From CAZFMJ01 sp964520045 (lineage in GTDB: Bacteria; Elusimicrobiota; Elusimicrobia; Elusimicrobiales; CAZFMJ01), in NCBI GenBank assembly GCA_964520045.1, contig CAZFMJ010000020.1, positions 1 to 43,190 of the forward strand: 43,190 nt of DNA, written 5' to 3'. Shown piece by piece: positions 31,774 to 39,575 of this stretch. Within the stretch, counting starts at the first letter, position 1. Every line of letters begins with the position of its first letter. The notes below the pieces were generated by a model that saw only the letters and a program-made list of their open reading frames with translations, was not told where the DNA came from and searched no databases. Made by a program: the position numbers and the translations under genes.

Positions 31774-34080
31774 TTATTTTATATTCCGCAGAAAACTTTT
31801 CAGTAAATTTTTCCCCTGTTCTATTACTTCCTTTTTTATTCCGGATTGGTTTATCACCGAAGCTATATCAATTTTAACATTAGGGTCGGAAACCGTTCCT
31901 TTGACCGTCATAGTCACGGGGTCCGGCATATTTATGCCGGAGGCCGGAAGAAGCCGGACCTGTATTTTCATGTCCAGGGTTTCCCTGGGGAGATTTATTA
32001 TTCCGGAGGAATTTACTTTTACTGTTTCCGAATCCAGCGAAGATTTTATTATTTTCATCACGCCGTTCTGAAACTCATATTTTCCTTCCATGAGCGAATA
32101 GGGCATATCGTCAAAATTCGGAAGCATTTTTATTTTCGTCGTCCGCAGGGCTTTTTGGATCGTTATGACGGGGAATAGAAAAACTTTTGCCGCCGGGTTG
32201 TTTTGGGCGAAGTCCGAAAGATCATAAAGCCGTCCTCCGTTCACGGTAAATGAAGCTTTGCCTGAAATGCGTTCCAGCGAGGGGGTTATGTTTTTTAGAT
32301 CGCACTGCAGAGCCGCGTTGTCGCCGGTGAAATTGGGATGCGTTATTTTATGTATTACCGCGCTGCCCTTGACGGCGAAGTCTTTGGCTGATTGCCGGGC
32401 GGCGGGTCTGCGCCTTCCGGCTCCTTGCCCTGATGCCGATGCCGCCGTCTTGTCGTCGGATGACGGGGACTGCGCCATGAGCGTTTTAAAGCCCGCCAGA
32501 TCAAGAGCCGCAAGTTCCGCTGAAAAGTTTATTTTCGGAGAATTCATGAAATCCGAAACGGCGAATTCCGCGTTAAAATCCGAATTCTGCAATTTTCCGG
32601 AAACATCCGGCATTTTAATCGTCCGGGGATTTGCCGATAAATTGCCTGAAATTTCCGAAAGTTCAATGTCCGAATAGCGGGCCCTTGCGTCCGTAACCGC
32701 GAATTCGCAGGAGTAATCCGTCTTGTCCTTCAAAATCGCGAGGCTTATCCTGCCTTCGGCTTTGCCTGCGGGCTCATACTGCTTGAGATCGGGCATTATT
32801 TCGGCGGCGTCTTCAAAGCGCAAAGCCGCTTTCACGGAAAGACGCGTTTCCGTCCGCGGGCCGGCCATGGAGATATTCGACGAGATTTCAGCCGTTGTCC
32901 CGCCGAATTTTACTTTCAGCCGGCTTATTTTTATTTTCCCCGGCGTTATTTCAGCGTTCCCCGAGAACTTAACGGCGGGTATTTTAAGGTTTTTGGGGAC
33001 CGAGGGGAAACGTTGGGCTATATCCGAGGAATCGGCTTCCGGCAGAGCCGCTTCAAATTCCGAGATCTTCAGCCGATAGCTGATTTCCGGCGCCCATGCG
33101 AATATGCCGGAAATTTTCGCCGCGGCCGGGCCCGCTACGACCGAAAGGGATTTTATTTCCATATAATCCCCGCGCAGTTTGAAGCTGGAATCCGCCTCTA
33201 TCCCGGGAAGAAGCACCACTCTGCGGGGGAGGGTCGGGAAAAGCTTTCTCAGCGACGTCGAGTTGAAAGGCTCTATTTCCAGCTTTGCCGAAACGTCGGG
33301 TTCGGTGAAATTCCTGATCTCGCCCGACATAGACGCGGAAAGCTTTTCCCATGAGGTCCGCAGACTCTTTATTTTCGCGGAGAAATCCGCCGCGGTTTCT
33401 CCTGATAAATTCATGTCAAAAATAGTTTTTACAGGCAGAGTCCCCTTAAACAGCGGGGATTTCACGTTGAGGCTGAATTCCGTTTCGACGGCGAACGGTT
33501 TTGTGAGCGATATGTCTCTGGCGCGGAGATAAAGATTTGAAACCGTATATCTTGACGCCGACGCGGGATCGTCGTATACGACCGCTGAATTTTCAAGCAG
33601 AAGTTTTGAGATATGGACGGAAACGGCGCTTCCCGCTTTTGTTTTTTCCTGCGGCTTTTCCGCGGGTTTTACCCCCGGCGCCGGTTCCAGGATATCCGAA
33701 AAATTATACGTCCCCCGCTTGTGCTGTCTGATATACACGAAAACTTTATCGGCGGCAAGCGAGTATATTTCAACGCGTTTTTGAAAAAGCGGCTTTAATT
33801 TGGGCTGGATTCGCAGGGATTGCGCTTTTATGAATTTGCCTTTTGAAAAATCGGGGGATTCCGACACGGCTATGCCTTTTAAGTCCAGGGACATCTTTTT
33901 TAGGCTGAATGACGCCGATTCAAGCGTCACTTCTCTTTTAAGCGCGCGGGAAATTTGCTCCAGAGCCAGCGTTCTTATTTTTTCGGGAGGCAGGTATATC
34001 TTTATAAATACGGCGGCGATGACTGCTGTTAAAACAAAAATTCCGGCGCTCCATGCCAGTATTTTTATCAATGTTTTCAT
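31774..34080 (-). CDS. AsmA-family envelope protein
   Basis: A 768-residue protein anchored by an N-terminal helix (ILAWSAGIFVLTAVIAAVFI) with a long periplasmic beta-rich part. AsmA and related proteins (TamB/YhdP group) bridge inner and outer membranes and move or order phospholipids. Features are the N-terminal ISRALKREVTLESASFSL segment typical of AsmA, repetitive beta strands through the middle, and a C-terminal AsmA_2-like block (NGRLYDLSDF ... LMEGKYEFQNGVMKIIKSSLDSETVKVNSSGIINLPRETLDMKIQV in outline). I use ATG 34080; the upstream TTG overlaps a TATAAT that lies nine bases before the ATG. Presence of this family implies a two-membrane cell. Confidence 0.88.
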   Translation of the reverse strand: MKTLIKILAWSAGIFVLTAVIAAVFIKIYLPPEKIRTLALEQISRALKREVTLESASFSLKKMSLDLKGIAVSESPDFSKGKFIKAQSLRIQPKLKPLFQKRVEIYSLAADKVFVYIRQHKRGTYNFSDILEPAPGVKPAEKPQEKTKAGSAVSVHISKLLLENSAVVYDDPASASRYTVSNLYLRARDISLTKPFAVETEFSLNVKSPLFKGTLPVKTIFDMNLSGETAADFSAKIKSLRTSWEKLSASMSGEIRNFTEPDVSAKLEIEPFNSTSLRKLFPTLPRRVVLLPGIEADSSFKLRGDYMEIKSLSVVAGPAAAKISGIFAWAPEISYRLKISEFEAALPEADSSDIAQRFPSVPKNLKIPAVKFSGNAEITPGKIKISRLKVKFGGTTAEISSNISMAGPRTETRLSVKAALRFEDAAEIMPDLKQYEPAGKAEGRISLAILKDKTDYSCEFAVTDARARYSDIELSEISGNLSANPRTIKMPDVSGKLQNSDFNAEFAVSDFMNSPKINFSAELAALDLAGFKTLMAQSPSSDDKTAASASGQGAGRRRPAARQSAKDFAVKGSAVIHKITHPNFTGDNAALQCDLKNITPSLERISGKASFTVNGGRLYDLSDFAQNNPAAKVFLFPVITIQKALRTTKIKMLPNFDDMPYSLMEGKYEFQNGVMKIIKSSLDSETVKVNSSGIINLPRETLDMKIQVRLLPASGINMPDPVTMTVKGTVSDPNVKIDIASVINQSGIKKEVIEQGKNLLKSFLRNIK

Positions 34081-34089
34081 ACCGTAAAA

Positions 34090-34095
34090 ATTATA
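34090..34095 (-). promoter_or_regulatory. -10 box close to the AsmA-like gene start
   Basis: TATAAT on the minus strand lies nine bases before the ATG at 34080, with no Shine-Dalgarno sequence between. No good -35 box is visible. If used, the leader would be only a few bases long. Confidence 0.45.
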
Positions 34096-34138
34096 CAAAT
34101 TTTATCGGCGTGAAACGCGGGTTTTTTAGAACCCCCGG

Positions 34139-35050
34139 TCACAGTTTTTTGTGTTTCCAGATAAGCATCAATACCGATACGGAGGCAAGGGAAAGCAGGA
34201 GGATGAACCAGAAAGTCAAGGGATGGTGCTGAAGCGGGATCGGCACGTTCATCGAGAAAACGCTTACCACCAGCGTGGGCATCATTATTCCTATCGTAAT
34301 AATATTGAGCGTTTTCATCAGGATGTTTAAATTATTGCTTACTATTGAAACCCGCGCGTCCATAAGGCTTGCCAGAATATTGGAGTAAATTTCAGCCTGT
34401 CTGTAGCACTGCGTGTTTTCTATTATTATATCATCAAGGTATTCCAGGCTGCTTTCTGAAAAGCCTATTTTCGCCGCGTTATGCTTCAATTTTTCAATGG
34501 CGAATCCGTTGGAATTGATCGCGCTTAAGTAATAAACAAGGGATTTTTCAAGGCTGAAAAGATTAAGCAGATACTTGTTTTCCATGGAAATGCTTATTTT
34601 GCGCTCGATTTCGTCCGAAATCATGTTTATAATCTTAAGGTGGTCCAGATAGTGGTATATGGCTCCCGATATCGACCGCAAAAAGATATCATGAATGGTT
34701 TCAAGGGAATTGAAATATTTGATGAAAAGCGGAATATCCTCGGATATAACTATGACCAGTTTTTCTTTATAAAGGAAAAGGCCCATTGAGGCGACCTTGA
34801 ACAGGAACTGATCTTTTCCGGAATAATTTTTAGGCCTTTTAAAAATAAGGGCAAGATGGTCTGTCTCGAATTCCATGCGGGAGGGCTCGTCCGGGTCCAA
34901 CGCCGAGCCGAGCGTATGCGAGTCTATTTTTAATTCATTAATAAGATGCTGCTTTTCTTTCTCGTCGGGATTGGCGTAGACCCAGACCAGAGACTGCTCT
35001 TCTCCGTCGGGAACAAGTTTGCGTTCGGATATTTTATATTTTGTCAGCAT
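34139..35050 (-). CDS. CorA-family divalent cation transporter
   Basis: A 303-residue member of the CorA (2-TM-GxN) family that usually moves magnesium or related ions as a pentamer. The long N-terminal cytosolic funnel carries SLVWVYANPDEKE and the DEPSRMEFETDHLALIFKRP region, followed by the long stalk helix and two C-terminal membrane helices (about 236-258 and 272-292). The pore-mouth GMN motif reads SMN here (VVSVFSMNVPIP). That Gly is nearly invariant, so ion selectivity may be altered. It overlaps the preceding alcohol dehydrogenase gene by seven bases, so they form an operon. Confidence 0.88.
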   Translation of the reverse strand: MLTKYKISERKLVPDGEEQSLVWVYANPDEKEKQHLINELKIDSHTLGSALDPDEPSRMEFETDHLALIFKRPKNYSGKDQFLFKVASMGLFLYKEKLVIVISEDIPLFIKYFNSLETIHDIFLRSISGAIYHYLDHLKIINMISDEIERKISISMENKYLLNLFSLEKSLVYYLSAINSNGFAIEKLKHNAAKIGFSESSLEYLDDIIIENTQCYRQAEIYSNILASLMDARVSIVSNNLNILMKTLNIITIGIMMPTLVVSVFSMNVPIPLQHHPLTFWFILLLSLASVSVLMLIWKHKKL

Positions 35051-36234
35051 TTTTTAGCCCCGCAATTTATGGAGGCATTTTCAAGTATAGCAACTATTGT
35101 TTCCCTTGGATATCCTTCTATTTCCCACAGCCGTATCGTTTCGTCGGCGTTGGCCGCTATCCTGCTGATATCCAGCGGCTTTATGCCCGCGGATTCAAGG
35201 CAGACCGGAGCTCCTATCTTTTTAAACCACTTTTTCAACGCCTCTATGCCCAGAGCCGCGGCTTTATTGTCGTCGCGGGACTTGACCGACATGACTTTTC
35301 GGGCAAAGCGGGCGTATTTTCCGGCGCCCTTGGAGGCAAACTGCAGTTTGAGCCATGCCGGTATTATTATCGCCAGCCCCGCTCCGTGCGGGATGTCGAA
35401 AATGGCGCTTAGGGAATGCTCTATGGCATGGTTGATAAAAGAAATTCCGCCCAGCCCGGCGGCGGGAAGGCCGTTTAAGGCGAGAGAGGAAGCCCACATC
35501 ATCGCCGCCCGCGCCTCATAGTCTTTCGGATTTTTAAGAATTCTTTCCGCGCTGGTTTTTACCGCGCGCATAAGGCCTTCGGCTATTTCATCCTGAACCG
35601 GGGTTTCCGCGTCGGAAGACGTAAAATAGCCTTCCATGACATGAGCCATGGCGTCTATCGCTCCGTAAGCGGTATGGCTGGCTGGAACGGTGAAGGTCGT
35701 TTCCGGATCCAGGATCGAAACTTTCGGAAAAAGATGTCCGGATATCGCCGAGTATTTCTGCATGGTTTCTTCGTTCGTGACCACGCATCCGCAGTTCATT
35801 TCGGAGCCCGCGGCCGCCAGAGTAAGCGCCGTCACCACCGGCAAGGCTCCGTTTATTGAGCTTTTGCCGGTAAAGAAATCCCATGGATCGCATTCCGCTT
35901 TGACCCCCGCGGCTATTGCCTTGGCCGTATCTATCGAACTGCCTCCGCCTGCGGCAAGAATAACGCCGCAATTGTGTTCTCGCGCCGTTTCTATGCCTTG
36001 TTTCACGTGAGAAAGCGTAGGATTGGGCTGAACTCCGCCGTGTTCTATCATCTCAACGCCGGCCTCTTTCAGGCTTTTGGTTATCGTTTCGTAGGCGCCG
36101 TTTGCTTTTATGCTTGAGCGGCCGTAGACAAAAAGAGCCTTTTTGCCCCACTCGGAAACATGTTTTCCGGTCTGAGCGATGACGCCTCTGCCGAAAACTA
36201 TTTTGACGGGGTTTCTAAAGATGAAATTCTGCAT
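35044..36234 (-). CDS. Iron-containing alcohol dehydrogenase (BdhA/YqhD type)
   Basis: A 396-residue group III metal-dependent alcohol dehydrogenase, likely NAD(P)H-dependent reduction of aldehydes or butanal to alcohols. Features are the N-terminal NFIFRNPVKIVFGRG, nucleotide-binding AAGGGSSIDTAKAIA (about 94-108), and the metal ligands Asp in YGAIDAMAHVMEGYF with His, then NHAIEHSLSAIFDIPHGAGLAI. The N-terminus fits butanol dehydrogenase BdhA/YqhD better than GldA. AGGAA precedes the ATG by about six bases. A promoter lies at 36258-36287. It is followed by the overlapping corA-like gene. Confidence 0.93.
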   Translation of the reverse strand: MQNFIFRNPVKIVFGRGVIAQTGKHVSEWGKKALFVYGRSSIKANGAYETITKSLKEAGVEMIEHGGVQPNPTLSHVKQGIETAREHNCGVILAAGGGSSIDTAKAIAAGVKAECDPWDFFTGKSSINGALPVVTALTLAAAGSEMNCGCVVTNEETMQKYSAISGHLFPKVSILDPETTFTVPASHTAYGAIDAMAHVMEGYFTSSDAETPVQDEIAEGLMRAVKTSAERILKNPKDYEARAAMMWASSLALNGLPAAGLGGISFINHAIEHSLSAIFDIPHGAGLAIIIPAWLKLQFASKGAGKYARFARKVMSVKSRDDNKAAALGIEALKKWFKKIGAPVCLESAGIKPLDISRIAANADETIRLWEIEGYPRETIVAILENASINCGAKKC

Positions 36235-36257
36235 AAATGTTCCTAAAAACCACTATT

Positions 36258-36287
36258 AATATATTAAACCCTTGATTCCTAGGTCAA
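36258..36287 (-). promoter_or_regulatory. Promoter of the alcohol dehydrogenase-CorA operon with inverted repeat
   Basis: On the minus strand TTGACC (36287-36282), 18 bases and TATATT (36263-36258) lie 24 bases before the ATG. CTTGA and TCAAG (36271-36275, 36284-36288) form an inverted repeat around CCTAGG overlapping the -35 region, a possible operator. Confidence 0.55.
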
Positions 36288-36318
36288 GAAATCCCGTCCA
36301 AGATCAGGCAGGGAGGGC

Positions 36319-36352
36319 AAAAAAATGCCCCGCGTTTTGCGCGGGGCATTTA
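36319..36352 (-). terminator. Rho-independent terminator of the Cys/Thr-rich small gene
   Basis: A perfect 10-bp stem ATGCCCCGCG/CGCGGGGCAT with a five-base loop is followed on the minus strand by seven T. It lies about 20 bases after the stop of the 66-residue protein gene. Confidence 0.9.
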
Positions 36353-36373
36353 AGATTTAATTCGGACCGTGTA

Positions 36374-36574
36374 CTAATTGCCGCCGCAGCAGCAGGATTT
36401 TTTCGTGGTTGTCGTCGTTGTGCCGCATGTCGTGGGAGTGGTTTCTGTTGTTGTCGTTGTTGTCGTAGTCATGGGCTTTCCGCAGCATGTCGGGGGAGTC
36501 GCGGGCGTCGTGTTATAGCTCTTCGGCTTGCAGCCTGTCGGATTCGTTGCGCAGTAATATATGGTTTTTTTCAT
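36374..36574 (-). CDS. Cys/Thr-rich small protein with desulforedoxin-like knuckle
   Basis: A 66-residue protein with eight Cys (8, 15, 30, 31, 50, 61-63) and about 25 Thr. The first half, YYCATNPTGC ... PPTCCGKPM, resembles the desulforedoxin metal site (Cys pair, then CCG-x-PM), though the first pair is C-x6-C instead of C-x2-C. The second half is Thr runs broken by single Cys and a CCCGG end. A perfect ribosome site (AAGGAGG) precedes the ATG and a strong terminator follows, so it is a real, probably monocistronic gene. Function is unknown; metal binding or thiol chemistry is inference. Confidence 0.8.
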   Translation of the reverse strand: MKKTIYYCATNPTGCKPKSYNTTPATPPTCCGKPMTTTTTTTTETTPTTCGTTTTTTKKSCCCGGN

Positions 36575-36643
36575 TTGAGCCTCCTTGGAATAAGACCCTT
36601 AGGGATCTCGTTAAATTATACCATAAGAAAGCGCTAATTTTTG

Positions 36644-36649
36644 TAGAAT
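36644..36649 (+). promoter_or_regulatory. -10 box of the glycosyltransferase gene
   Basis: TAGAAT, preceded by TG (extended form TTGTAGAAT), lies ten bases before the ATG at 36660. No Shine-Dalgarno sequence lies between, so the leader would be very short. Confidence 0.5.
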
Positions 36650-36659
36650 TGTAAATATC

Positions 36660-37796
36660 ATGGCGGAAAATCTCAAGGTATTGCAGCTGACGGAAAGCTT
36701 TAACTGGTCCGGCGGAGCCGCCCAGATTCTGGCTCTTTCCAAAGGCCTTAAAGATAAGGGCGTTGATGTCGCGATAGCCTGCCCCGAAGGGGGCGGGCTT
36801 TGGTCAAAGGCCCGCGATGCCGGAATAAATGTTTTTGATTTTAGGCCTTCGCAGGATTATGATGTCGGGTCGGCTTTGAAAATTTCCGGTTTTGTAGCGT
36901 CCGAAAAAATCGCCGTAGTGCATGCTCATCATCCCAAGGCGCATGCGGTCGGGCTCATGTCTAAGTTTTTTGTTTCAAAGAAGCCGGTTTTCGTGGTTTC
37001 CCGCCGGGTCTCGCATCCGATGCGGTTTTTTAATCCGTTCAGCAAATGGAAATACTTAAGCCGCAAAATAGACGGCTACGTGGCGGTCGCCGAAGCGGTG
37101 GGCGCAATACTCGCGGAGTTCGGGATACCGCGGGAAAAGATTGAAATTATTTACAGCGGAGTGGACGAAAACAGGTTTTATCCCCGCCAGCCGGACAAAA
37201 AAATAATCTCAGGGCTCCGCCTGCCGGCGGGCGTTCCGGTTATAGGGATAATAGGAAATTACAGCCGGGACAAGGGGCAGGAGATTTTTTTCAGGTCCGC
37301 GGCGGATGTCTTGGGGCGCGGCATAAAAGCGGTGTTCGTATCCGCCGGCCGGGACACCGATTCCGGCCGATTGCGCGCTTTCGTTAAAGATCTGGGACTG
37401 CGGGACGATGATGTCCGTCTTCTGGGATTTCGGGAAGACGTTCCGGAAATAATTTCGGTCCTTGATATCAGCGTAAACGCCGCGGTGGGAGGCGAGGCGC
37501 TGTCGGGTTCCATGAGGGAGTCTCTTGCCATGTCCGTGCCGGTCATCGCAAGCGATTTGGCGGGCAACAGCGAGCTTATAAAACCGGGTTTGACCGGCGG
37601 GCTTTTTCCTCCCGGCGACTGGAAGGCGCTTTCGGAGCTTATCGTCAAGTTCACGGGCGACAGGCGGACCGCTCTTGCCATGGCCGCAAAAGGGCTGGAG
37701 TTCGTAAGGGAAAATCTTACGGTTTCAAAAATGGTTCAAAAGACGCTGGATTATTATTTGCGCCTGGCGGCCGCCCGACGGCTTCCCCCCTCCTGA
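36660..37796 (+). CDS. GT4-family glycosyltransferase
   Basis: A 378-residue GT-B fold glycosyltransferase that probably adds a sugar from a nucleotide sugar to a lipopolysaccharide or glycan acceptor at the inner membrane face. The N-terminal half shows LQLTESFNWSGGAAQILALSKGL and VHAHHPKAHAVGL. The C-terminal half has IGIIGNYSRDKGQEIFFRSA, VRLLGFREDVPEIISVLDISV and the donor-site SGSMRESLAMSVPVIASDLAGNSELI (E-x7-E like). It is transcribed alone and is followed by the thioredoxin-like lipoprotein. The specific sugar and acceptor cannot be told. Confidence 0.92.
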   Translation: MAENLKVLQLTESFNWSGGAAQILALSKGLKDKGVDVAIACPEGGGLWSKARDAGINVFDFRPSQDYDVGSALKISGFVASEKIAVVHAHHPKAHAVGLMSKFFVSKKPVFVVSRRVSHPMRFFNPFSKWKYLSRKIDGYVAVAEAVGAILAEFGIPREKIEIIYSGVDENRFYPRQPDKKIISGLRLPAGVPVIGIIGNYSRDKGQEIFFRSAADVLGRGIKAVFVSAGRDTDSGRLRAFVKDLGLRDDDVRLLGFREDVPEIISVLDISVNAAVGGEALSGSMRESLAMSVPVIASDLAGNSELIKPGLTGGLFPPGDWKALSELIVKFTGDRRTALAMAAKGLEFVRENLTVSKMVQKTLDYYLRLAAARRLPPS

Positions 37797-37845
37797 TCCA
37801 TGGATATGGAGTAATCTGTTTAAGCAACGGACGCCCGGAAAATGT

Positions 37846-37851
37846 TATACT
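37846..37851 (+). promoter_or_regulatory. -10 box of the thioredoxin-like lipoprotein gene
   Basis: TATACT lies eight bases before the ATG at 37860. The ATG at 37854 would fall upstream of the transcription start. No clear -35 box is seen. Confidence 0.45.
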
Positions 37852-37859
37852 TGATGAAT

Positions 37860-38384
37860 ATGAGAAACTTTATGAAAAATTATAAATTTGCGGTTGTCGC
37901 GGTTCTTTTGCCGGCCGTGTCTTTCATCGCCTGCTCCGGCAAATCTTCGTCCGTCGGCGCCGATGCGAAAGAAAATTTTTACTTTTCCCTCCCCACTCCC
38001 TCGGGCTCTGTTCTTGATCTGAATTCATTCAAGGGAAAGCCGGCGCTGGTTTTCTTCTGGTCCATAAACTGCGGTTACTGCAGGCAGGCCATGCCGTATC
38101 TTGAGCAGATTTATGGAAAATACAAAAGCCGGGGTTTTTCGGTCATCGGAGTAAATGAGGATCCTTCCGATACGCCGGTGCTGGAGGCCATGAAGTTTTT
38201 TAATATAACTTTTCCCGTTGTTATCGATTCAAACGGCGGTGTTTTTGAGAAGCTCGGCATGCGCGGCGTTCCTATTATTTTAGTTCTTGATAAATCCCTG
38301 GCCATAGAAAAAAAATGGATGGGCTACCATCCTTCCTTCCATCCGGAAATAGAATCTTCAATAGAAAAATTATTAACCATCTGA
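37860..38384 (+). CDS. TlpA-like thioredoxin-fold lipoprotein
   Basis: A 174-residue exported thiol-redox protein. The signal peptide NYKFAVVAVLLPAVSFIAC ends in a lipobox (FIAC), so the mature protein is a lipoprotein facing the periplasm. The AhpC/TSA-Redoxin domain follows: FKGKPALVFFWSINCGYCRQAMPYLEQIY with CGYC active site, VIGVNEDPSD and the cis-Pro loop RGVPIILVLDKS. TlpA/ResA-type proteins reduce cytochrome c or other periplasmic thiols. Starts at 37860 or 37872 are both possible; I keep the first because it follows the -10 box by eight bases. Confidence 0.88.
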   Translation: MRNFMKNYKFAVVAVLLPAVSFIACSGKSSSVGADAKENFYFSLPTPSGSVLDLNSFKGKPALVFFWSINCGYCRQAMPYLEQIYGKYKSRGFSVIGVNEDPSDTPVLEAMKFFNITFPVVIDSNGGVFEKLGMRGVPIILVLDKSLAIEKKWMGYHPSFHPEIESSIEKLLTI

Positions 38385-38414
38385 AGCTGCTGCTTTCCCT
38401 CCAAATGCGGCCGT

Positions 38415-38672
38415 TTATTCGTAATTCTTTACATTTCTGCGATATACTATCTCAAGTATCCGCACCACATTCCCGACAACACGGTAAATTACGCGGTAAT
38501 CGCCGATTCTAAGCCGTCTATGTCCCGATAATGAGCCGCTCAGAGGCTTGCCGTATTTGTCTGGAGCGGTAGTCAATCTGGTTTCTATTGCCTTGCTTAT
38601 CCGCGCTTTCATATCGGCCTGGATATTGAATATTCCAGCCTGCGCGTCATGGTGGTATTTTAATGTGAACAC
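38415..38672 (-). CDS. RelE/ParE-family toxin
   Basis: An 85-residue small basic protein of the RelE/ParE toxin fold, which in relatives cleaves ribosome-bound mRNA or poisons gyrase. Features are LKYHHDAQAGIFNI, the helix ISKAIETRLTTAPDKYGKPLSG, LSGHRRLRIGDYRVIYRV and ILEIVYRRNVKNYE. The RLRIGDYRVIY block is typical of RelE. The start is GTG and lies inside the antitoxin gene (13-base overlap), the standard toxin-second order. Confidence 0.93.
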   Translation of the reverse strand: MFTLKYHHDAQAGIFNIQADMKARISKAIETRLTTAPDKYGKPLSGSLSGHRRLRIGDYRVIYRVVGNVVRILEIVYRRNVKNYE

Positions 38673-38917
38673 TTTTTATTCCGCTTTCTCGGCTGGTTGC
38701 CCCAAAACTCTATATGGGTAAGCGCCTTTTTATCGTCCCACGCGGCATCGCGTTGTTTGGCGGTCTGAAGCAGGTCTTCGTCTTCCTCAAATTCAATGGC
38801 CTTTTTAAGCAGGTCGCGGACTTTGAGGGATAACGAAATCCCTGATATCCTGGCCGATGCCATAATCATGTCATATACGGGTTGTTCGATTGAACATATT
38901 ATTCGCGGTAATCTCAT
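38660..38917 (-). CDS. Ribbon-helix-helix antitoxin
   Basis: An 85-residue antitoxin partner of the RelE-like toxin. The N-terminus MRLPRIICSIEQPVYDMIMASARISGISLSLKVRDLL has the strand-helix-helix order of RHH DNA-binding dimers, and the acidic middle (EFEEDEDLL) and C-terminal tail would wrap the toxin. A strong ribosome site (GGAGG) precedes the ATG. Transcription is from the promoter at 38934-38962, whose spacer holds a palindrome fit for autorepression. Confidence 0.88.
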   Translation of the reverse strand: MRLPRIICSIEQPVYDMIMASARISGISLSLKVRDLLKKAIEFEEDEDLLQTAKQRDAAWDDKKALTHIEFWGNQPRKRNKKCSH

Positions 38918-38933
38918 ATAGCCTCCTGATATT

Positions 38934-38962
38934 AGTGTATCACATGTGTATCATTGTGTCAA
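38934..38962 (-). promoter_or_regulatory. Toxin-antitoxin promoter with palindromic operator
   Basis: On the minus strand TTGACA, 17 bases and TACACT precede the antitoxin by 17 bases. The spacer contains CACATGTG (38941-38948) flanked by repeated GATACA, giving two half-sites on one face, as expected for RHH autoregulation. Confidence 0.8.
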
Positions 38963-39104
38963 GGGCAAAAATTGTTTTGTGGAGGCGCGGAAATAAAGAG
39001 CGGAAGGCAGGCGGCAATCGGTAATTTTCAGCCAAATCCCGGCTTTCGAATCCCTACGCGAGACAAGCAGTTGTCCCGCTCCCTTATTTTTGCTGAAGCA
39101 AAAA

Positions 39105-39200
<96 letters not shown>

Positions 39201-39209
39201 GCAAAACAA

Positions 39210-39461
39210 CTATACTGTTTCGAAAGTAGACAACGTGTGAATAAATTTTCGTCCTTTGCCTGTTTTAAGAAAAAGTTCCCGTTTTAACGCCAGATTTTTA
39301 TTAAAAAATGATTCGCTGTGAATTAATTCGTACGGAACAAAAGATTTTGTTGATTTAACCTTTCCGCTATTATGATATGCAATTCTTTGATTTAGATTTT
39401 TCGTGCAACCAATATAAATTTTTCCATTTTTTATGCTTCTTAAAATATATATTTGCCACAT
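39210..39461 (-). CDS. Small GIY-YIG endonuclease-like protein
   Basis: An 83-residue stand-alone GIY-YIG domain (UvrC/SLX1-type): WQIYILRSIKNGKIYIGCTKNLNQRIAYHN with the variant YIL...YIG pair and the catalytic Arg region, then VPYELIHSESFFNKNLALKRELFLKTGKGR. Such single-domain proteins are widespread and sometimes mobile; relatives act as structure-specific or homing endonucleases. I start at ATG 39461, where the domain begins; the longer frame reads through a tRNA fragment. The gene ends nine bases before tRNA-Ser on the same strand and lies between it and a duplicated tRNA 5' piece. Confidence 0.85.
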   Translation of the reverse strand: MWQIYILRSIKNGKIYIGCTKNLNQRIAYHNSGKVKSTKSFVPYELIHSESFFNKNLALKRELFLKTGKGRKFIHTLSTFETV

Positions 39462-39498
39462 GCAGTATTTTTTTCGCCTCTCCACACTTCTTCGGCGA

Positions 39499-39523
39499 GC
39501 CCGCCTTTGCTGTAGTGGCGGGC
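39499..39523. repeat. GC-rich inverted repeat next to the GIY-YIG gene
   Basis: GCCCGCC (39499-39505) and GGCGGGC (39517-39523) are perfect inverted copies around an 11-base loop. The hairpin abuts the duplicated tRNA fragment and lies 38 bases before the GIY-YIG start. It could be part of a small mobile cassette or a recognition structure. Confidence 0.7.
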
Positions 39524-39544
39524 AGCCGCTCGGCCACCTCTCCG
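39523..39544 (-). pseudogene. Duplicated 5' fragment of tRNA-Ser
   Basis: These 22 bases are identical to 39180-39201, that is the first 21 or so bases of tRNA-Ser plus one upstream. No other tRNA part follows. A -10-like TATACT lies at 39575-39570 about 25 bases upstream, so the original tRNA promoter may now drive fragment, GIY-YIG gene and intact tRNA. Confidence 0.8.
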
Positions 39545-39575
39545 TCTTCGCTGAACTGCGGATGCTGAAAGTATA

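Noticed and set aside
39523..39544. A second tRNA-Ser gene
   Set aside because: Only the first 21 or so bases match; the anticodon, variable and T arms are missing.
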